DNA of 64,000 nt from Penelope pileata (Eukaryota; Chordata; Aves; Galliformes; Cracidae), in contig WBMW01000016.1 of NCBI GenBank assembly GCA_013396635.1, positions 582,576 through 646,575 of the forward strand, written 5' to 3'. Of this stretch, positions 1 through 15,300 are shown one piece after another. The position numbers and the translations under genes were made by a program. The notes under the pieces were generated by a model, which made no database searches, was not told where the DNA came from, and saw nothing but the letters and a program-made list of their open reading frames with translations. Every line of letters starts with the position of its first letter. The stretch's first letter is position 1.

Positions 1-2364
1 TCAAGCTGCCACAGTCTCAAAGCCACATAGGGCTTGGGAGGTGAAAACTAAGCAGACAGTGAGAACTTCCAGCCCAGTCTGCTGCTTACAAATGTTATAT
101 GGGGAAATCAGGAGCTCCGCAGCTCCAGCCAGGCTTTCTTTCCTGAAGACAAAAAGGTCAGACTTCGTAATTAAGCTGCATGACCAAAACCAGTGTTAGA
201 ACAAGGAAGTTTCCATTTCATTTGCTTCAACTTGCACTGCCCTGGAAGCATCCATTGCATCACACTGGCAGCAGCCCATAGTCACAGCAACTCCCATCAG
301 CGCTCCCATGCATCCCAGCTGCAACAGGCATTCTTCACTGTCTATAAAAAAACTTATTGATAGGAAATCCCCTGCCAAACAGTGCTTTACTGTCAAAAAA
401 AAACTACATATGGGGATAACACTGGAAGAGCTTTGTGAACATGGCAAGTACACAGCAGCGATCTCATCCACAATAACTTCACACAAACGCAACATAAGTG
501 TTCCAAGCAGTCAGCTTGTTCTCCAAAATGGTTTTGGAATAACCCAAATGTCTTTTCACATAGTGCAGGCTAGAAAATGTGCACAGCAGAGGTCACCTTC
601 ACCAAAAGATCTTCAAGAGCACCGTCACTAACCTCCCAGGGCCTTCCAGCAAAGCACTGCTGAGCTCAGCCCTGCAGAGTCAATTCTCCTCCCTTTCTGG
701 CACTGAACAGTGCAACCGGCAGCAAGTGATAGACAAGGGAGGAGGGGAAGGGAGGGATCGCCACTCATATAAATCCCCTGTGTCTATATACAAAATCCAT
801 TATGAAAGCGTAAGCTAGGCAGACTACAGCAACTGTACATCTCATGTTTGCATTAGCAAGTTATTGAGAGACCTTTGGCTAGGATTTATGAAGAACGCAT
901 GCAGGAAATGGAAGGAAAAAAATCATAAAGCAATTCCCTTGTTTAAAAAGCTGAGCACACAGTAGAGGTGGTAAGCTTGCAACACCATACAAACAGGAAC
1001 CACAAGGAAGTTCTATACATGATGCTTAAAGGCTGAGCCAGGTTTTGATTTCAATGAAGCCAAGCTCACAGGAGCGAGCCTGGCACAGCAACCACAGCAC
1101 GGCACAGTGCCCCAGCAGTGGGGAACCTCTTGCTGAGAACGAAGCCAAGATTTTCCAGCCAGTTCATGAAATCACCCCTCATCCCTGCTCTTTCAGTTGA
1201 GCAGTTCAGTCACAACTTGCACACTCAAGAAAGTACACTGACAAGGAAGGAGACAGCAATATACAGAAGGATGGGAAGCTACAGCTAGGAAAACTCAGAC
1301 CCTGACCACCAGAAGAAATGCAGTCTATCTTGGACCAAACAAAAAAACAGTTACCAGCTTTTCTCCAAGAAAATGGGAAGGCAGTGGTGAATCTACCCAT
1401 GCCTCCAGAGCCTAGACGATACATATATAACAGAGAAACCAGTGGATGTCAAACAACGAAGACACCCACGAGAAACCTTAGGCACTACTGTTACCATGTG
1501 TGCAGAGCAGCCAAACTCAACAGCCATAAAAGGAGTTAGGTGAAGTGATGGGGGTTGCTCATCACTTCAGATATCTGAGCTAGCCATGAAGGGGAGGTGA
1601 GGGTAGGAGGAAAGGAGGAGTGGCAGTATTATCCCATGGAGGCTGGATATCTGAACTCCCTCAACTATTTCCCCAAGATGCACTCCCTTTCTTGTCTGCA
1701 CTGACTACACAAGCCTCTTGCAATGTGAAGGTGCATTGCAGCACTTAGCACAGCCCTCAGCAGCAAAAGCATCCTCTCTCTCCATTTTTTCTCTCCGTAT
1801 GAGCTTTTTTCCGGACATCTCAGAAGATATATCTTTAGCTTAGTTATGGTATTTATTTTTAAAAATAAGTGAATAAGAGGAATTACATACCCTCCACCTG
1901 GCTTTCTTTCATTCTTGAGGAAAGAACTCCAACTACAACCTAGAAAGCTACCACTCAAGACCAAAGGCAGGTCCTGCAAAAAAAAAAAAATCCAAGGACC
2001 TCAGGACTGTGTGCACTAACTACTTTTTATATCAGATTTCAGGTGATATTTAAAAAATTACAAGTCACCAAATTGATATTAACTGCTATAGTTCAAGCGT
2101 TTCAGCAGTTCCATGCATGTATCCCCAATGCTCAGTCTGCTGCACGGTCTGGACACAGCAAGGAGGTAAATGCATCCCCTCAGGTTGCTCCAGCTGTGTC
2201 AGCGAGGCAGCACGCGTACTCAGGAGCGTGCATGGGTGCTCCTGCTGCTGGCTGCCTCCTGGTCACCCCCATTAGCTGGGGACAACTCGAGCAAGAGGGG
2301 GAAAGGCTACCTGTGCCATCCAGTTGCGAGGCATCCATGGGCACAGATAGGTCACAGGAACTCA

Positions 2365-2402
2365 CACCCCAGTGAGTGTCCAAGCACCCCAGTGAGTGTC
2401 CA
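2365..2402. repeat. Short tandem duplication, 20-base period
   Basis: The 18-base string CACCCCAGTGAGTGTCCA occurs twice, at 2,365 and 2,385, separated by two bases. It is a simple local duplication inside the UTRN intron. Confidence 0.9.
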
Positions 2403-2564
2403 CCAACCTCTGTCCAAGCAGAGAACCAGAAACACATTGTTACCAACTCCTGACAGAAGTCTCAGATCCACACACTGCTGTAGGATTACTCACAACTTGA
2501 AAGGAACGCAATTTCTCAGGAATTTCATCATTTCCAAATGGAATTCTTGGAAAGATAAATATAA

Positions 2565-2637
2565 GTGTGCGTGTATATGCACATGTATGTGCACACAAAG
2601 CCTGCACACACACACCTCCTCTCTTGCACACACACTA
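2565..2637. repeat. TG/CA-rich imperfect microsatellite
   Basis: Alternating purine-pyrimidine stretch with several GTGTG, TATG and CACACACA runs, interrupted by CCTCCTCTCTTG. It is degenerate rather than a clean (CA)n. Confidence 0.7.
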
Positions 2638-4638
2638 CAATTATGACAAAAAATGGCACTACTTCATGCTCCATTATTTGAAAACACTGTCAGATTCTGT
2701 GGTTGTTTTTTTATACGTCAAGAAGAAGCCTCCAAAGCCAAAGGTGTGTAAACACATTTTTGGTTACTTTACCATTCATTTTGATGCACGGGAGGGGCAG
2801 GAAAAGGAGCTTTTTTTTTTATTTTTTTAATGTGTCACTCCCTTGAGAGGTGGAACTCATGAAGCATGTTTTTTTCAGAAAGTCTTTTCTCCCCTGAATC
2901 TCTCTCATCTCCATTCCCCTATCCTTACAATAACCTCAGCAAGTACAACACTGTCCATTACCTTGCCTACCCTGGACTAACACATACTGTGTTTTGATTT
3001 GGGCCAGCTCTGTCATGTAGGAGAAATCTTGTTGCCCTTTTCTCAAAGTTATTATCCTGAGGGACTCTCATACATTCAGTTATTGCTTATTTAAAAAAAA
3101 AAAAAAAAAGTTATAAGAACATAACCTTATAATAATCTTTGAAACCTCTACCTTCTTTCCTTATAGAAGGCTTACTCCACATTTGCAGTGGTAAAACAGA
3201 AAGGAGTAGGAAACCATGGCAAGCTTTTTTGTTTGTTTTCTTTTATGATTTGTTTGTTTTCTTAATGAAAACTAGGCTGCAGTGCAAAAGATCAAGGCTG
3301 ATTGTCCTGAATGTCGTTGATACCTCCCTGGAGAAAGATGCAGATCAGAGTTACAAACAACCTGAACATCACATGCATCTGTCAAACTCAAGGTCTGTGA
3401 CTATCAAAAGTGCAAAGAGGCACAGAGAAAACTGATTTTATAGATTTCCCTTCTGATTGCGAGAAGAAAAGAAAAAAACCACACTATTTGTCAGTATAAG
3501 CAGGCCTCAGCTGCAAAGAAACCAGTTCCTTGAAAATCAACAAGTGCCATTGTGACAGTGTTCCTAAACTATGATGATAACATAAGGAAGTCTTTAGCAC
3601 TTCAGATTTCAGCTGTGCGTGCATCCTAAAGTACGCCCCTCCTTACAAGCATAAAAAGATCAGCTTGATAAGAAGGCTCTGATGTTGAGAGTTGCATAGG
3701 TTGAAGAACACAGTCAAGAAAAGGTTTATCCTTTGAAGTACATTGGGTCATTCACCTAAGAAACCAAAGACCTGCAGTCAGATATTGATAAGAGATAAAC
3801 TATTGCAAGCAGTCAGCTATACTGACAGATTGCACCCAACTGAAATTAGGAGGTTTTTAAAAGCAATTTGGTGGTCCAAGAAATTTCACCAACCGGGAAC
3901 TAAGTTCAGGAAAACTACACACATGGAAAAATCACAGCTACTTCAGTGCCATCTTCTCATAATTATTTCTGCTGATAAATAACAAAGGAGAAAAAAAAAT
4001 GACAGGAGGATGAAAGAAGGACAAACAAGGAGGGGAAAAGAAACAACCTAGTCATATTAAAATTCAATATCTAGATCAGGCTTAACTGTTAGGAAAACAA
4101 GATGGTTCCTAAAAAGTTGATACACGCTTATAAATAGGTATTTTAAACACACAAGCACACAGCTTGTATCAGCCACTTGTATTGTCCATCCACTGCCTGC
4201 TCAACACAACTGCATATTGAATTTGATATATTGGGTGTAAAAAGTGGTTTGTTTGTTTTTTCTTTCATTAGTTCTTTTCCCTTAGGCTGGAAGAGTTTTC
4301 AGAAGCTTTTCAAGTACTTCCACCTGCTCTCCATTTTTATGCTTCAACACTGATCGCTGCATACTAGAAAGCTCACAGAGAAGTCATCACTTGGGGTTAA
4401 ATTTTAAACAGACCAGGTTCCATTTACATAGGCCTGGTTAATGAAGAAATGACTGGCAGTGGGTACAACTTCCGATCTTTCTGTCCTGAATTTTAACTGC
4501 CTACAGTTGGCTGACCTGAGCCCTGCCTTCCCACCTGAGAAGATCCACATGGATTACTTCTTCCTCAACCTCACAACAAGGAGCCCACAGCCGTGCACTT
4601 GTGTTACACACAGCCTTGCTGGGTGAAGTGACTTGCAC

Positions 4639-4661
4639 TTTTTTTTTTAAAAAAAAAAAAA
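4639..4661. repeat. T10-A13 inverted homopolymer pair
   Basis: Ten T followed directly by thirteen A, so the strand can fold on itself. Probably a simple repeat or replication slippage product. Confidence 0.8.
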
Positions 4662-7041
4662 GAAAGAAACAGCCAGCCCCATTCTCCTGACTTCTATGAT
4701 TTCCATTGCTCTCCTAGATTTGCCAAGCTTTGTTCTTGGAAGCGAGCTCTCCCTCACCCCTCGCACAGGCTCCCCTCAGTCTGGGCAGGTTGCCACAGGA
4801 GAACAAGGCCATTTGAAGAAGAAAGTCAGCTTGAAAAAATTAAGGAAAGGAAGTGAGTGCTCCTCAAATGTCTCCATGAAATGAAGAATTTCACTTGAGT
4901 TGGAAAGAGAGAACTTCTTCTCCAGCACATTAATATCACATACACCACAAAACAGAACATAGGAGATTTATCACATCTGAGATCAACTTGCAATTTATGA
5001 AAAACCTTTAATGAATGCTTTTTATCTTAAAGAGAGTCTACTCTCTTCATGACTACTCGAATTTCAGTGAAATGTAGATATCCACTGGAGGAGGTACAAA
5101 GCTTTTCCCCTGTGTAAGCAGTTTAGAAACTGAAGATCTGACAGAATAAATGACAATCCATAACACAAGATGCTTTTGCAGAATCAAACATTGCCAGATG
5201 CAATTCTAGACATCCTTATTCAGCAAATTTTATATGTGCACTTTTTTTTTTTTTGAGTATATGCTTTTGCAAAGAAACCACTAAATTTGCATGGAGCAGC
5301 TTGCAAGATCCTGAAAAATATTCTGCCAAAGTGCCACGACACTACAGCGTTAATTCACCATATAAATATTCAAATGTATTCATGAATAACTGCTATAAGG
5401 CCATACGTGTGATTACATAGCCACACAGCCACGTCCCTGCCTAGCTCACTGCACTAACGCTCCTCCCGCGGATGGAAATACACAGTCAGGTTGTAAGAAT
5501 TTTTCTGAGAATTCAGCAAAGTTCCAGTGAAATGGGGAGGGGAAGCCAGTAATAAAAAGCACATTGGCCAGCCCAGGGCACTCTTATGCCAAGTTATTTA
5601 GCTATCTAGAGTAAAGTAGGAACATCCAATTTTTCCTTGGAGCGTATATAAAGCTCCACTTGGCACAGGGTAGCTGCTGCTTCCACGCTTTTACCCAGCA
5701 ATGAATCAAAAGCAGACCTGAAAAATTCCTGTCAGAATGAGCTTCCATATGAATATTTGCAAAGGGGCAGAGGGAAAGGCAACCACCCTGTACACCAAGC
5801 ATCCCTCAAGTACTAGCAAAACGACCAGAAGCCCATCATGAGAGCTTAGAGTATCACCTCACAGCTAAACGTGGAAGCTCAACAAGGCTAAAGATAGCCA
5901 TCTACATCCTCCACAGCTGACCACCAGGTCAAGAACTACACATGCATCAGCGCAAGGCTAAAATAAGTTTGGGAACAGACAGGCTTGTTTTATACTAACA
6001 TGGAGTCTGGGAAACTGGAGTAAGCACAATCGAAAAATGTAAGATCAGATACCTTTTTTTTTTCCTGTTTTTCATCCATGGTCAAGAGGCAAATGCCATT
6101 TTAGAGAGAAAAAAGCAAAAGAACTCAAGGCCAACATGGTATTTTCTACTATTATTTCACCTACCTTTAACTTAGATAAATGTATTTTCCTTGAGGTTGT
6201 CATTTTAAAAGTAGTCACTCTTGCATATATATTCTTACTTAGAAGGGAATGTAAAGTAAATCATCTTTTTCAAAATTAAGTAAGTGGTTATTCACATTGA
6301 ATTTAGTTGTTTATTCTACAGAAGGAAATTTGAAATAGGATTTTAAGAAACTACTTAAAGATGAGAAGACTTGTTGAACTAGTTCAGCTTATTATGAAAA
6401 AGAAATTATGATCCCTGGATCAGCTCTTACTAGCAAAGAAAAACCACTCACCTTATATTAACACACAACCCTTCATTATACAGATGCAATTAAAGCTGCT
6501 TCCTCTGACTGTGCAAAAAATACAGGGCACTTTTTTACACCGGAACTGTATAGCAGTATGTTACATATTTACTTAAATAAACAATAGATGATTATCTGTT
6601 ATGAGCTGGGTGACTTTGCAATGTGTGACCTGGCTGACCCATCCAGGCTTCTCAGCTCTGCTCCTGCCACTCTAAGTTCTGCAATGGGAGGTTAGAAAAA
6701 GAGCCTGAAGACTGTTGTACTAAAGGAATTTTGTATGCAATAAAAACCCCTCTTTGTCCCCCTTGCTTAAGGCTGCATTATTTGAAAGAGTAATTTAAGC
6801 ACAAATTCTTTGTTCCAATTTTGTGCATTAAATTGAATAACTATGTAGGAAAACAGCCAGACAAATAGGTTTTATTACTCTTCTAAGCTATATTCACCTC
6901 ATACAGCAGAGGAAAACTGTATATTATATACTAATTCTCATTGAAATTAGATTTCACAATTTGACAGACTTTGAAAAAGGCTCTCCTCTTTCCACTCCAA
7001 ACCAGAGCTCAATTTACTGATCCAAAGAGAAGAGGATGTGG

Positions 7042-7085
7042 AAAAAAAAAAAAAAAAAGAAAAAAGAAAGAAAAGAAAAGAAAAT
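7042..7085. repeat. A-rich (GAAAA)n low-complexity tract
   Basis: A run of about seventeen A followed by GAAAA/GAAAG units. No retroelement body is recognisable on either side. Confidence 0.85.
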
Positions 7086-10000
7086 ACATTGTCTGAGTAC
7101 GCAACAATACAGATACAAAGCAGATATAAAGAAGTCCCACACAATTCCCACACATTTTTCTCCACTTATACCACTGCATCCCAGATAATAGATGCAGATT
7201 AAAATCCATCACAACAGCCATGCATTCTCACCAGGATCCAACATAATTAAATTGCTTTTAAAGACTTCCAGTAACGTAAGTCGTGACAATCACAACTCAT
7301 CTACTCTGCCTGGCGATAACCTTTTGGCTCTGCTGAATTCAGGACAGCCAAGAATGCGTTATTTCTTTTTCTTCATTGTGCTGTAGTTGAGAGTTGAGCC
7401 CCAAATGCCTACAGCCCCTTTACATTTTTCTGGCAGCACAAGAGGTTCTTAACAGGATAGCAAGTTAAGGTCCTTTCAGAGTGCTGGAATAGCATGAAAG
7501 GAGCCTTAACTGCAAGTGGGAATGCCGGGCAGAAATAATATCTTGTAAGGAACAAAATCCCTTTTTCTGCCCTCTGTCTTCCAACCACTGGGAAGAAAAA
7601 AACAATTGCGTGCATTTTTGGTATAAGGGGCAGGGGGAAGTGTCAGTTTAGTAGACATGAGAGCCCAAAACAATAATGAGAAAAGTTATAAGAATCAAGC
7701 ATAAAGAGTTAACATTTCACAATTTCTCTCCTCCTTTCCGTGCCCACGCAAATTATGCAGAACGCTTTCACCACCAGGTTGCACCATTTCCAGGCCTCAC
7801 GGGATTTTAGTTCAGATGACCACTACAGTACGTTAGCATCTTACCACAGTGCACTAACTCATAAAATGTCATGTTCCTTAACCCTTTCCTTCTTTCCCCA
7901 GGCAGCAAAATGGAGTTAAAATTTCAAGCATTTTTATTATATGAGCACATGAGTGCAAATTCAAGCCAGAGACAGCAGGGCCAAAACAAGATCCGATAAC
8001 AGAAGGTGGCAAGAACTAGTGTGGAAAATAAATCAGCAAAACATTTCTCAGCAGTTAGCCACTCTATCCAAGCATTATACACAGTTCATCGTCACCGCCT
8101 GGCTAATGGTTCCTGCTCCCCTTCCCTCACAGCAGTACGGGCAGTGCTACGGAGGAAAGGATGCACCGGGATTTCCAAAGCAACAGTTGGCAGGAAATTC
8201 CAAGATTTCACTTTTTCTGCCCAAATCGTGCTAAAACCAAAACATCCATGCAAATAGATCACACAGCGTGAATTACTTTTTCATAGCCAGCCCCAGTGGT
8301 AAGATTTGCAATGGCTTCTGTCTCCTTCAAGGGCCTGTTCAAAAGATTTGGATTAGTTTAGAGAGGACTTCACCATCAAGCACAGGCACCATCCTGAAAC
8401 TAAATTTAATCACCTGAACTAAGGCCATTGAATTCTTTAAGGATTCATGCAATGGCCCAGGATTTCTTGAACCTCATACTGGAAGGAGACTGAGAACAAG
8501 AGCTAATCTAATGCGTAAAATAGGTTAAAGTTTCTAAGACCCTTTGTTTCTTCCATGCCAGCTTCCTCACCACTAAAGGCATTATGGTCAGTCCATGGAC
8601 AACCCAATCACTATATCCCATGTGATACTTTGGCCAGAAGAAACCAAACACATTGGGGATGAACTATATTTTCATAAAGCCAGAAACAGTGGGATCCTCC
8701 AGGTATTACATGCCCCTCTTCTACATCAGTTCCAACTGAAGAAACTTTATTCTGCCTCAGAAATGAGGATTATATGCTGGAGTTGCCCCTGACCTAGCCC
8801 AGTAACCCCTCATTTTGGGTGTAGCATCACGAGAACAAGTGAAAGACAGTTTCAAGAGAAACACTGAAGTACGCGCAAGAACCAGGAGCGGCTGCAATGG
8901 GAGCGTGCCCTGGAGCAGACGTTCCACTCACACATTCCTCTGCGGGGCTGGGACCTTCTCAGCTGCACTGACTGATGCAACAACGCACCCTAGCATGTGA
9001 TTTCTGTGGGAATTTAGCAGCCCCAAACAACAGCGATCTCACCCAGCAAGTCACCAAGAATCAGACCTCGACTGCATCAACTACAGCACACCACACTGTG
9101 CACTTCAAGTGACTGACCACACGATACAGATCAAATCTAGGAGGCATTTGACCAGGATAACCCTGCACAAGGCATCTACAAGCACACTTGCCAGCTCAGT
9201 CCTACGACTGCCATGCCCAAGCTAGCAAGCTCTGTATCATGTAGCACCAGTGCTCAGCACTCACTGGCCAGCATCAGGCAAATCCAACAGTTCTCCAAAC
9301 GTATCCCCCATGTTTCCTCAAGTCAAACACGGACTCTTATTTTCCTATCAAAAGGATCTATAACTATCTGTGTGGTGACATAATGTTCTTCTATATGCAA
9401 ACCTAAGGTCCTTTTCTTTCTAGACATCTCAGTTATTTGGAATCTGACGCTCATATAAACTTCAGGGTTGTTATATCATCTGGGGCAAATGACTACAACG
9501 ACAAAATCCATGCTTTTCCTGCCTTGAGTTTCTGTCCAAAAATGTATCAGAACTGTTCTGTTCTTGTGCACAGATCAGCCACCCCGCAACACAGGGGCTG
9601 TTTATCACAGTAACGCAAAGTTCTTTTGGTCACCAACCACAGCAGTGGCCAGATGGTTGCTAACGCCAGCAACAGGAGGGTTTGTTTTGGTTGTTTTATT
9701 TTTGGGAGGGAAAGAGAAACCAATGTTCCTTTTCTCTAGCTCTTGATTAATGACCTTGCAGTGTCTTTCTCCTGGGAAAAATATCAAGGCTCACTGCAAG
9801 TATGCTCTTCAGCTTAGATGAGCAACTTTCAGCACCAAATTTTGATACAGATGTCACAGTGTAACCTTCAGCAGATGGGCAAGCTTCTTAACTCCTCTTT
9901 TGGCCTTAAGTCTTGGATGCATTCATCAAGCAGTACATCTCTAGTGCAAAAAAATACGCGCAGAAACTTTTCCCCAGAATGTGTTTGGAATTTGCGCCTG

Positions 10001-13000
10001 ACTTAGTAAGAAACGCCCTGAATGCTGTCCAGCCCCATACATTCTTTCTGGCCCATCCTCACTGTGCAACACATAAAGAAAAGGATATGTCTCTCTCTGT
10101 GTTCCTGCCTGGTGCTCAGGGCAACGGTCAGTGGTTTGAAACCATTTGGAGATTTGGACTGGCATTTCTAGAGTGACAAGTCAGCATGAAGGCTCTAATT
10201 AAGAGGCAATTACAGGAAAGATGGGCACCACCCCAAATTCCCCCCACCCATCTGTGACTATTTTGGAAAAGTGACACCTACACATTTGTCATTGTGTCTG
10301 ACAGCCTTGAGATGACACAGGAACAGGGATGCTGCACAGGCTTCAGCCATGACAAAGCTCCCTCAGCATTCCTTTAATAACACTAACAAACTGGCAGCAC
10401 AATTCAGCACCAAAGCATAGCTATTCAATTAAGTTTTGAGGATGATGCCTTAAAATACTCAGGTCCTTCGTAGATAGCTAAGGACTCTTCCCTACCCACG
10501 GCTTTGAAAGCACTAGGTCCTTAATTTCTCATTAGGTATCTGAAACATTTTCTGGTCTAGGTCCACATGGTTACTGTCCTCAGCTCATTCAACACGAAGC
10601 CTTCTGTGCACAAACTCATAGTAAAATCTCAGCAAGCAACTCAGTCTTCACTGGAGTTATCTCCCACGAAGATAACTGGAGCAGCAGTTAAATCCTTGAG
10701 GAAGGCTTTCTTCCCCTGCCCCTCCCAGATGTCTTCTGCATGAAGGAGACAGAGAGAGAGAGGCAGCAAAGTGCAGCATGAAAAAGTATTACGACTTCCT
10801 CCACCCAATTCACTGGATTTTTTTACTTGATCATTGAGCTGCATTCTGTGCACATTCCAGAGGTGATGCTGCCCAAAACAAAGCAGCAGGGACATTCCCA
10901 GGCATCATGCACAGCCCTGCCCCAGGGGGCACACCCACGAGGCCGCATCCCAGAGCAACAGGAGCCAGTGCTGCCCCATTCATCCTTTCATCCTATCCTT
11001 GTACCAGCATAAGGACAGGAAGGAAAAATTCCTCTCAAGTTTTTTGATCTTCTCCATTCACATCATGCAGCAGACACTGCCTTTGGCATGGTAGCCTTCC
11101 CCCAGACAAGAAGAAAAATGTTAAGTTAAATAAGATACAGGAGGAGCAGCGCACGAAAAAAGAGCAACTGCTGGGAAGAACGGAAGTTATGATTTTCAAA
11201 AAGCAAAGTTTGGGGATTTTTAGTTTATTTTGGATAATTATTTTTAACTGCACATCTTGTTCAAAAATCATCATTCTCATACTTGGAATTCAATGGGACA
11301 TCTATTTTTAAATATTATTTATTCTGTTGCCAGTCATCTGGAGAGACAAGACAACTGGTAATAAATCAGTGCCACAAACAACTACAAAACGCCTTTGCTG
11401 GAAATCAGCTCAGCTGGCCATGCTGTGCTCTTGTCACCTTCCACATCAACCTCCCAGCTCCTGGCTCCTACGTGCCACACCACCTGTCCTGCGTAAAACA
11501 GACTGCATCACATTGGACTCAGGATAACACATCTTAACTCCAGTTACTCCAGAACACTTTTGCATCTCCTTTCGATTCCAAATTGTGCTGGCCCAACCAG
11601 ACACATACTGAATGGCAGGCTTAGACACTCAGGCAGAGAGCAGGCTCTCAGTTACTTTCTGGTTGTAACATGGAGTCTAAAATTGGGAAGTATCAATGTC
11701 CCAGCTTTACTACTAATGCTTACAGGAGATGGGTGGGAAAAGTTTGCTTCCATCCAACATATTCTTCTTATTCAGCCTCTCCATTCTGGAGGCTGTTTGT
11801 CTTGACAGCGTGTGACACATGAAGACAGCACACACTGCCACCAAGACTGTCCTACTCCATGACTCGGCTTGGCCAGACCACAGGACCTCACTTTTCCCTC
11901 TGCATTTCTGTCATGAAGTTCAGTTTCTCTGAGACAAAACATGACTTCAACTTGACTGCAGTCGAGTTGGGAGAAATCATCTTCCCGAAAAACACTAATT
12001 TGATGAGACCAGCAGTGAACCATTCCATCTCCTCACTTAAGGGAAGCAAAAATGTTTAAAAAATGTTTAAAGATTAACCCAGCTTCCTGTCTTAATTATG
12101 TTACTTTATGACATGCAAAGAGCTGTGTCACACCCCAACTGTGTTGTGTGCTTCATTCAAAACTAAGCGATCTTGTAAATGGAAGAATTTGTAGACTTTC
12201 AGCTTGGAGGAATTATTTTTATTTTTTATCCAAAAAAACAAAAAAGAAGAAGAAAAAGTGGGTTAGGACTATTTTCTTCATGGAGGTGAACACACTCAAT
12301 ACTGTTGGTCACTGTGTAAGCACAGTAACTACTATCCTTAAAAATGATTAAATATTTAACACTCTCTGGAGAGAAGAGGAAGTTATGACACAGTGACAGA
12401 AAACCCTCTCCAGCAGTTTACAGGTAGAGGAGGAGGCCTCCAAGAATAATGAGGAATTTTATTTATTTATTTACTCAGAAAGAGTAGGAAAGACAAATAG
12501 ACTTCATGACCTACTGTGGAAGTTATTTCCCCTCTTAAAGCAAACACAAACAAAAACACACAATTCACATGGAATTCATTACTTTCAAGTTTCCTGAATT
12601 TTAGAACCACTTTATTACAGGCTAAATGGAAACATTTCAGAAGAGCTACTTCAGCAGAAGAGATCTGAAATTTGTTTCTCCTTAGGTCCATGCCTCGCTT
12701 CTCTGGAGGAGGGCCTACAAAAAGATCCTGAGAAGTCAGTCCTGAGGCCTTACGGCAGGATCTCACGCTCTCCTGCCATGCACACGTGAATGTGGAACAA
12801 AGATGCAGACAGTGCACGAATCCTTTTGGCATAAAGGCATTTTGTTCAGCTCTGAAAGGGTGTCACTCAGAAGGCCTGCGGTAGGATGGCAGTAACACCA
12901 CAACTGATGCAGCAGCTAGTTACTCCTCCCCTGTGCCTCAATAGCCCCAGATGTACTGATGGATCTAGTTTTCTTTGTATCAGAGAGGACAGAGAAAAGC

Positions 13001-15300
13001 ATCCACATGGAAACATGCCACAGATTGATGCCATCAGTTTCCCAATATCCACAAACAAAAGAAGAAGTGGTATGAAGCACCTGGGCATCTGAAGAGGTCT
13101 CACTAGAACTGGAGCATAGTTGCTAAAACTGCATCTCTACACAACATTTCAAATGGGGGAAAAAGATCAGGGAAGCACAGAGCACCAAGTGAAGAGCCCA
13201 GCGCCTACAGCAGGTCAGGGAAGAACTCCACTGAAGTCATGGAAAGCAAAGAACCTCCATTCCATTAATGTTCCCCCCCTGCCCCATAACCAAGACTGAA
13301 CTTTCTGTTAACATTCAGAGGGAAGGGCAAAAGTGAACTCCAAGTAGGTTTCAGTGGCCTTAAAGCAAGGGGAAAAAAACCAAAGTGGTATGACATCTGT
13401 TACAGTGGGAACAGCCCCTTCTGAGCTCTTCCTTTCTCTTTCCTCTGTTCAATTTTGAAAGTGCTGGTTGTGCAGTTCAGAACAAAACTCACTTCCAGAT
13501 TGACACAACATTTAACACTTGGTTTCTCTTACCAAGATAGCAACATGACTTTCTAGGAGCTATGGTACGCTTCATGGTTTTAATAACTTTTCAAATGGCC
13601 AACGAATCCAGAATAGCATTTGCTTGGCGTTTTTTTTCTTGGTTGTTTCTTCCTTAAAGGGCCCTTTTGCTCCAAATTATCTTGATATTCAAACAGTAGT
13701 GCTCAAGTTGTTTAAAAAAAAAAAAAAGCAAAGCAACTCCCTGAAATGTAGCCTCTCCTAAGGCACCAGTGAGAAGAAAGAACAGAGTCCTGAGGATGCA
13801 ACAGGGCTCGTGGACTCCAAACCAAGGGGAACTTTGAGCAGCCTGGAGAGTTTACTCCCATCCTCAGCATGCTGGGAGAAAGCAGTGTCCTCATCCGCCT
13901 GTACATGGGCACCACACTTGTTTTACGATTTGTGCAGAGTAGTGTGTCTGGTATGGCATCAAACATGTAAGCGTTTTTTGAGTAGAAAAGCCAGAGTGAA
14001 CCCTTCACATCTATAACAACTCTCAGATCAAGTTTAATAAACTCCAATCCACTCATTAGTACATGAAATTACCTAAAAACAGACTAAAATTAAATTTTCA
14101 AAAAATTGAGTAAAACCAGAAAGCTCTAAACTGGGCACTACAGCCAGGTCCAAGAGAAAAATTCGTGAACACAGAGGAAAAGCATCCAAAGCAGAAGGAT
14201 TACACACCCAGAGAGCAAACTATATTCAGAAAAAAAAAGCTACTAGACTTTCAGCTTCCACGGAGTCTTTTCTCAAGAAAGAGGCATCACATTAACAAAA
14301 TGTGTTCCCATGAAGCTCTAAGACAAGTCTCACCCAAGAACAAGATGTACATGTAGAAACCAAAAGAGAAAGAGCAATGAACTCTCTTTGGAAATTATTT
14401 ATGCTGACCATAGCTGTTGTTCATTAAGTCATAAGAGAAGTAAAAGCCTAGAAAGAGGGAATAGAAAGGTCTTGGTCTATTGGCATTTAATACTACTTTA
14501 CTTATTCGCTTAATATAATCATTTTATACTGTAACAATTAAAGTAACATAGTAACCAAAAGGCTTTGCCCCATAGCAAGCCTGACTCCATTAAGTGTTCA
14601 AATAAATCTCCATTTGTTATTCACACTGAGTGTTCTTCTTTGTTCATCCAGAATAGCGTGGTAATTCAATAACAATGAAAAAAATCTAGCAAAGCACTTC
14701 AGACCTTAGACATCACACCATTTTCTCCAATCAATAACTTGCAACGTTATATGTCAGGAGCATATTCCACCTTTGGTCCTCTGCCATGATCTAAATGGGG
14801 AAGGGAGCAAAAACCACCTTTGATGCTAGGCAATAAAAGCAGAGTACAAAGGAATTAACTGAAGTTATTTGTAAAACGAATTACACAGACCCAAAGAATA
14901 TTGTTTTATGGCTTAAGTGCATGTTTCTCCAAAGCTAAATACATAAGCCAGTGACTGTCCATAAAGATGTTGAATTCCACTACAAAGAGATTAGGATACA
15001 GTTTTTGGATGCTGGATCCTATTTCTGTTTTCCACAAGGCAAGAGGAAGAGGTGTCAAAGTCCAGAAGGGACCTTTGTTACCAGTAATTTCTGGCTGTCC
15101 ACTCCCTAAATTAACCAGTGAAATGTTAAAAAAAAAAAAATGAAAAATAAAAAACGCACCTAATCTCTGACATTTAGCCACATCTTTTCTTACTAACATG
15201 CATCCAGTATTTTTGAGATAGAAGTTACTCCTCTACCAAAACAGAGAGACAACCCAGCTCCCATCAGCTGAAGACTCAACAGTGCTTCACCATTTCTTCC

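Larger units (their letters stand above)
1..15300 (-). other. UTRN: UTRN intron, distal part; no exon or gene recognised
   Basis: This is ordinary AT-leaning avian intron. I searched the minus-strand frames for the next UTRN exon, which should encode the start of the first calponin-homology domain (human KKTFTKWINARFSK), and found nothing like it. I recognised no CR1 copy, RNA gene or CpG island. Contents are scattered poly-A/poly-T runs (about 1,978-1,990, 3,093-3,109, 4,639-4,661, 7,042-7,085, 13,710-13,728), a TG/CA-rich stretch at 2.57-2.64 kb and one short tandem duplication at 2,365-2,402. Open frames are short and overlap on all strands. Confidence 0.6.
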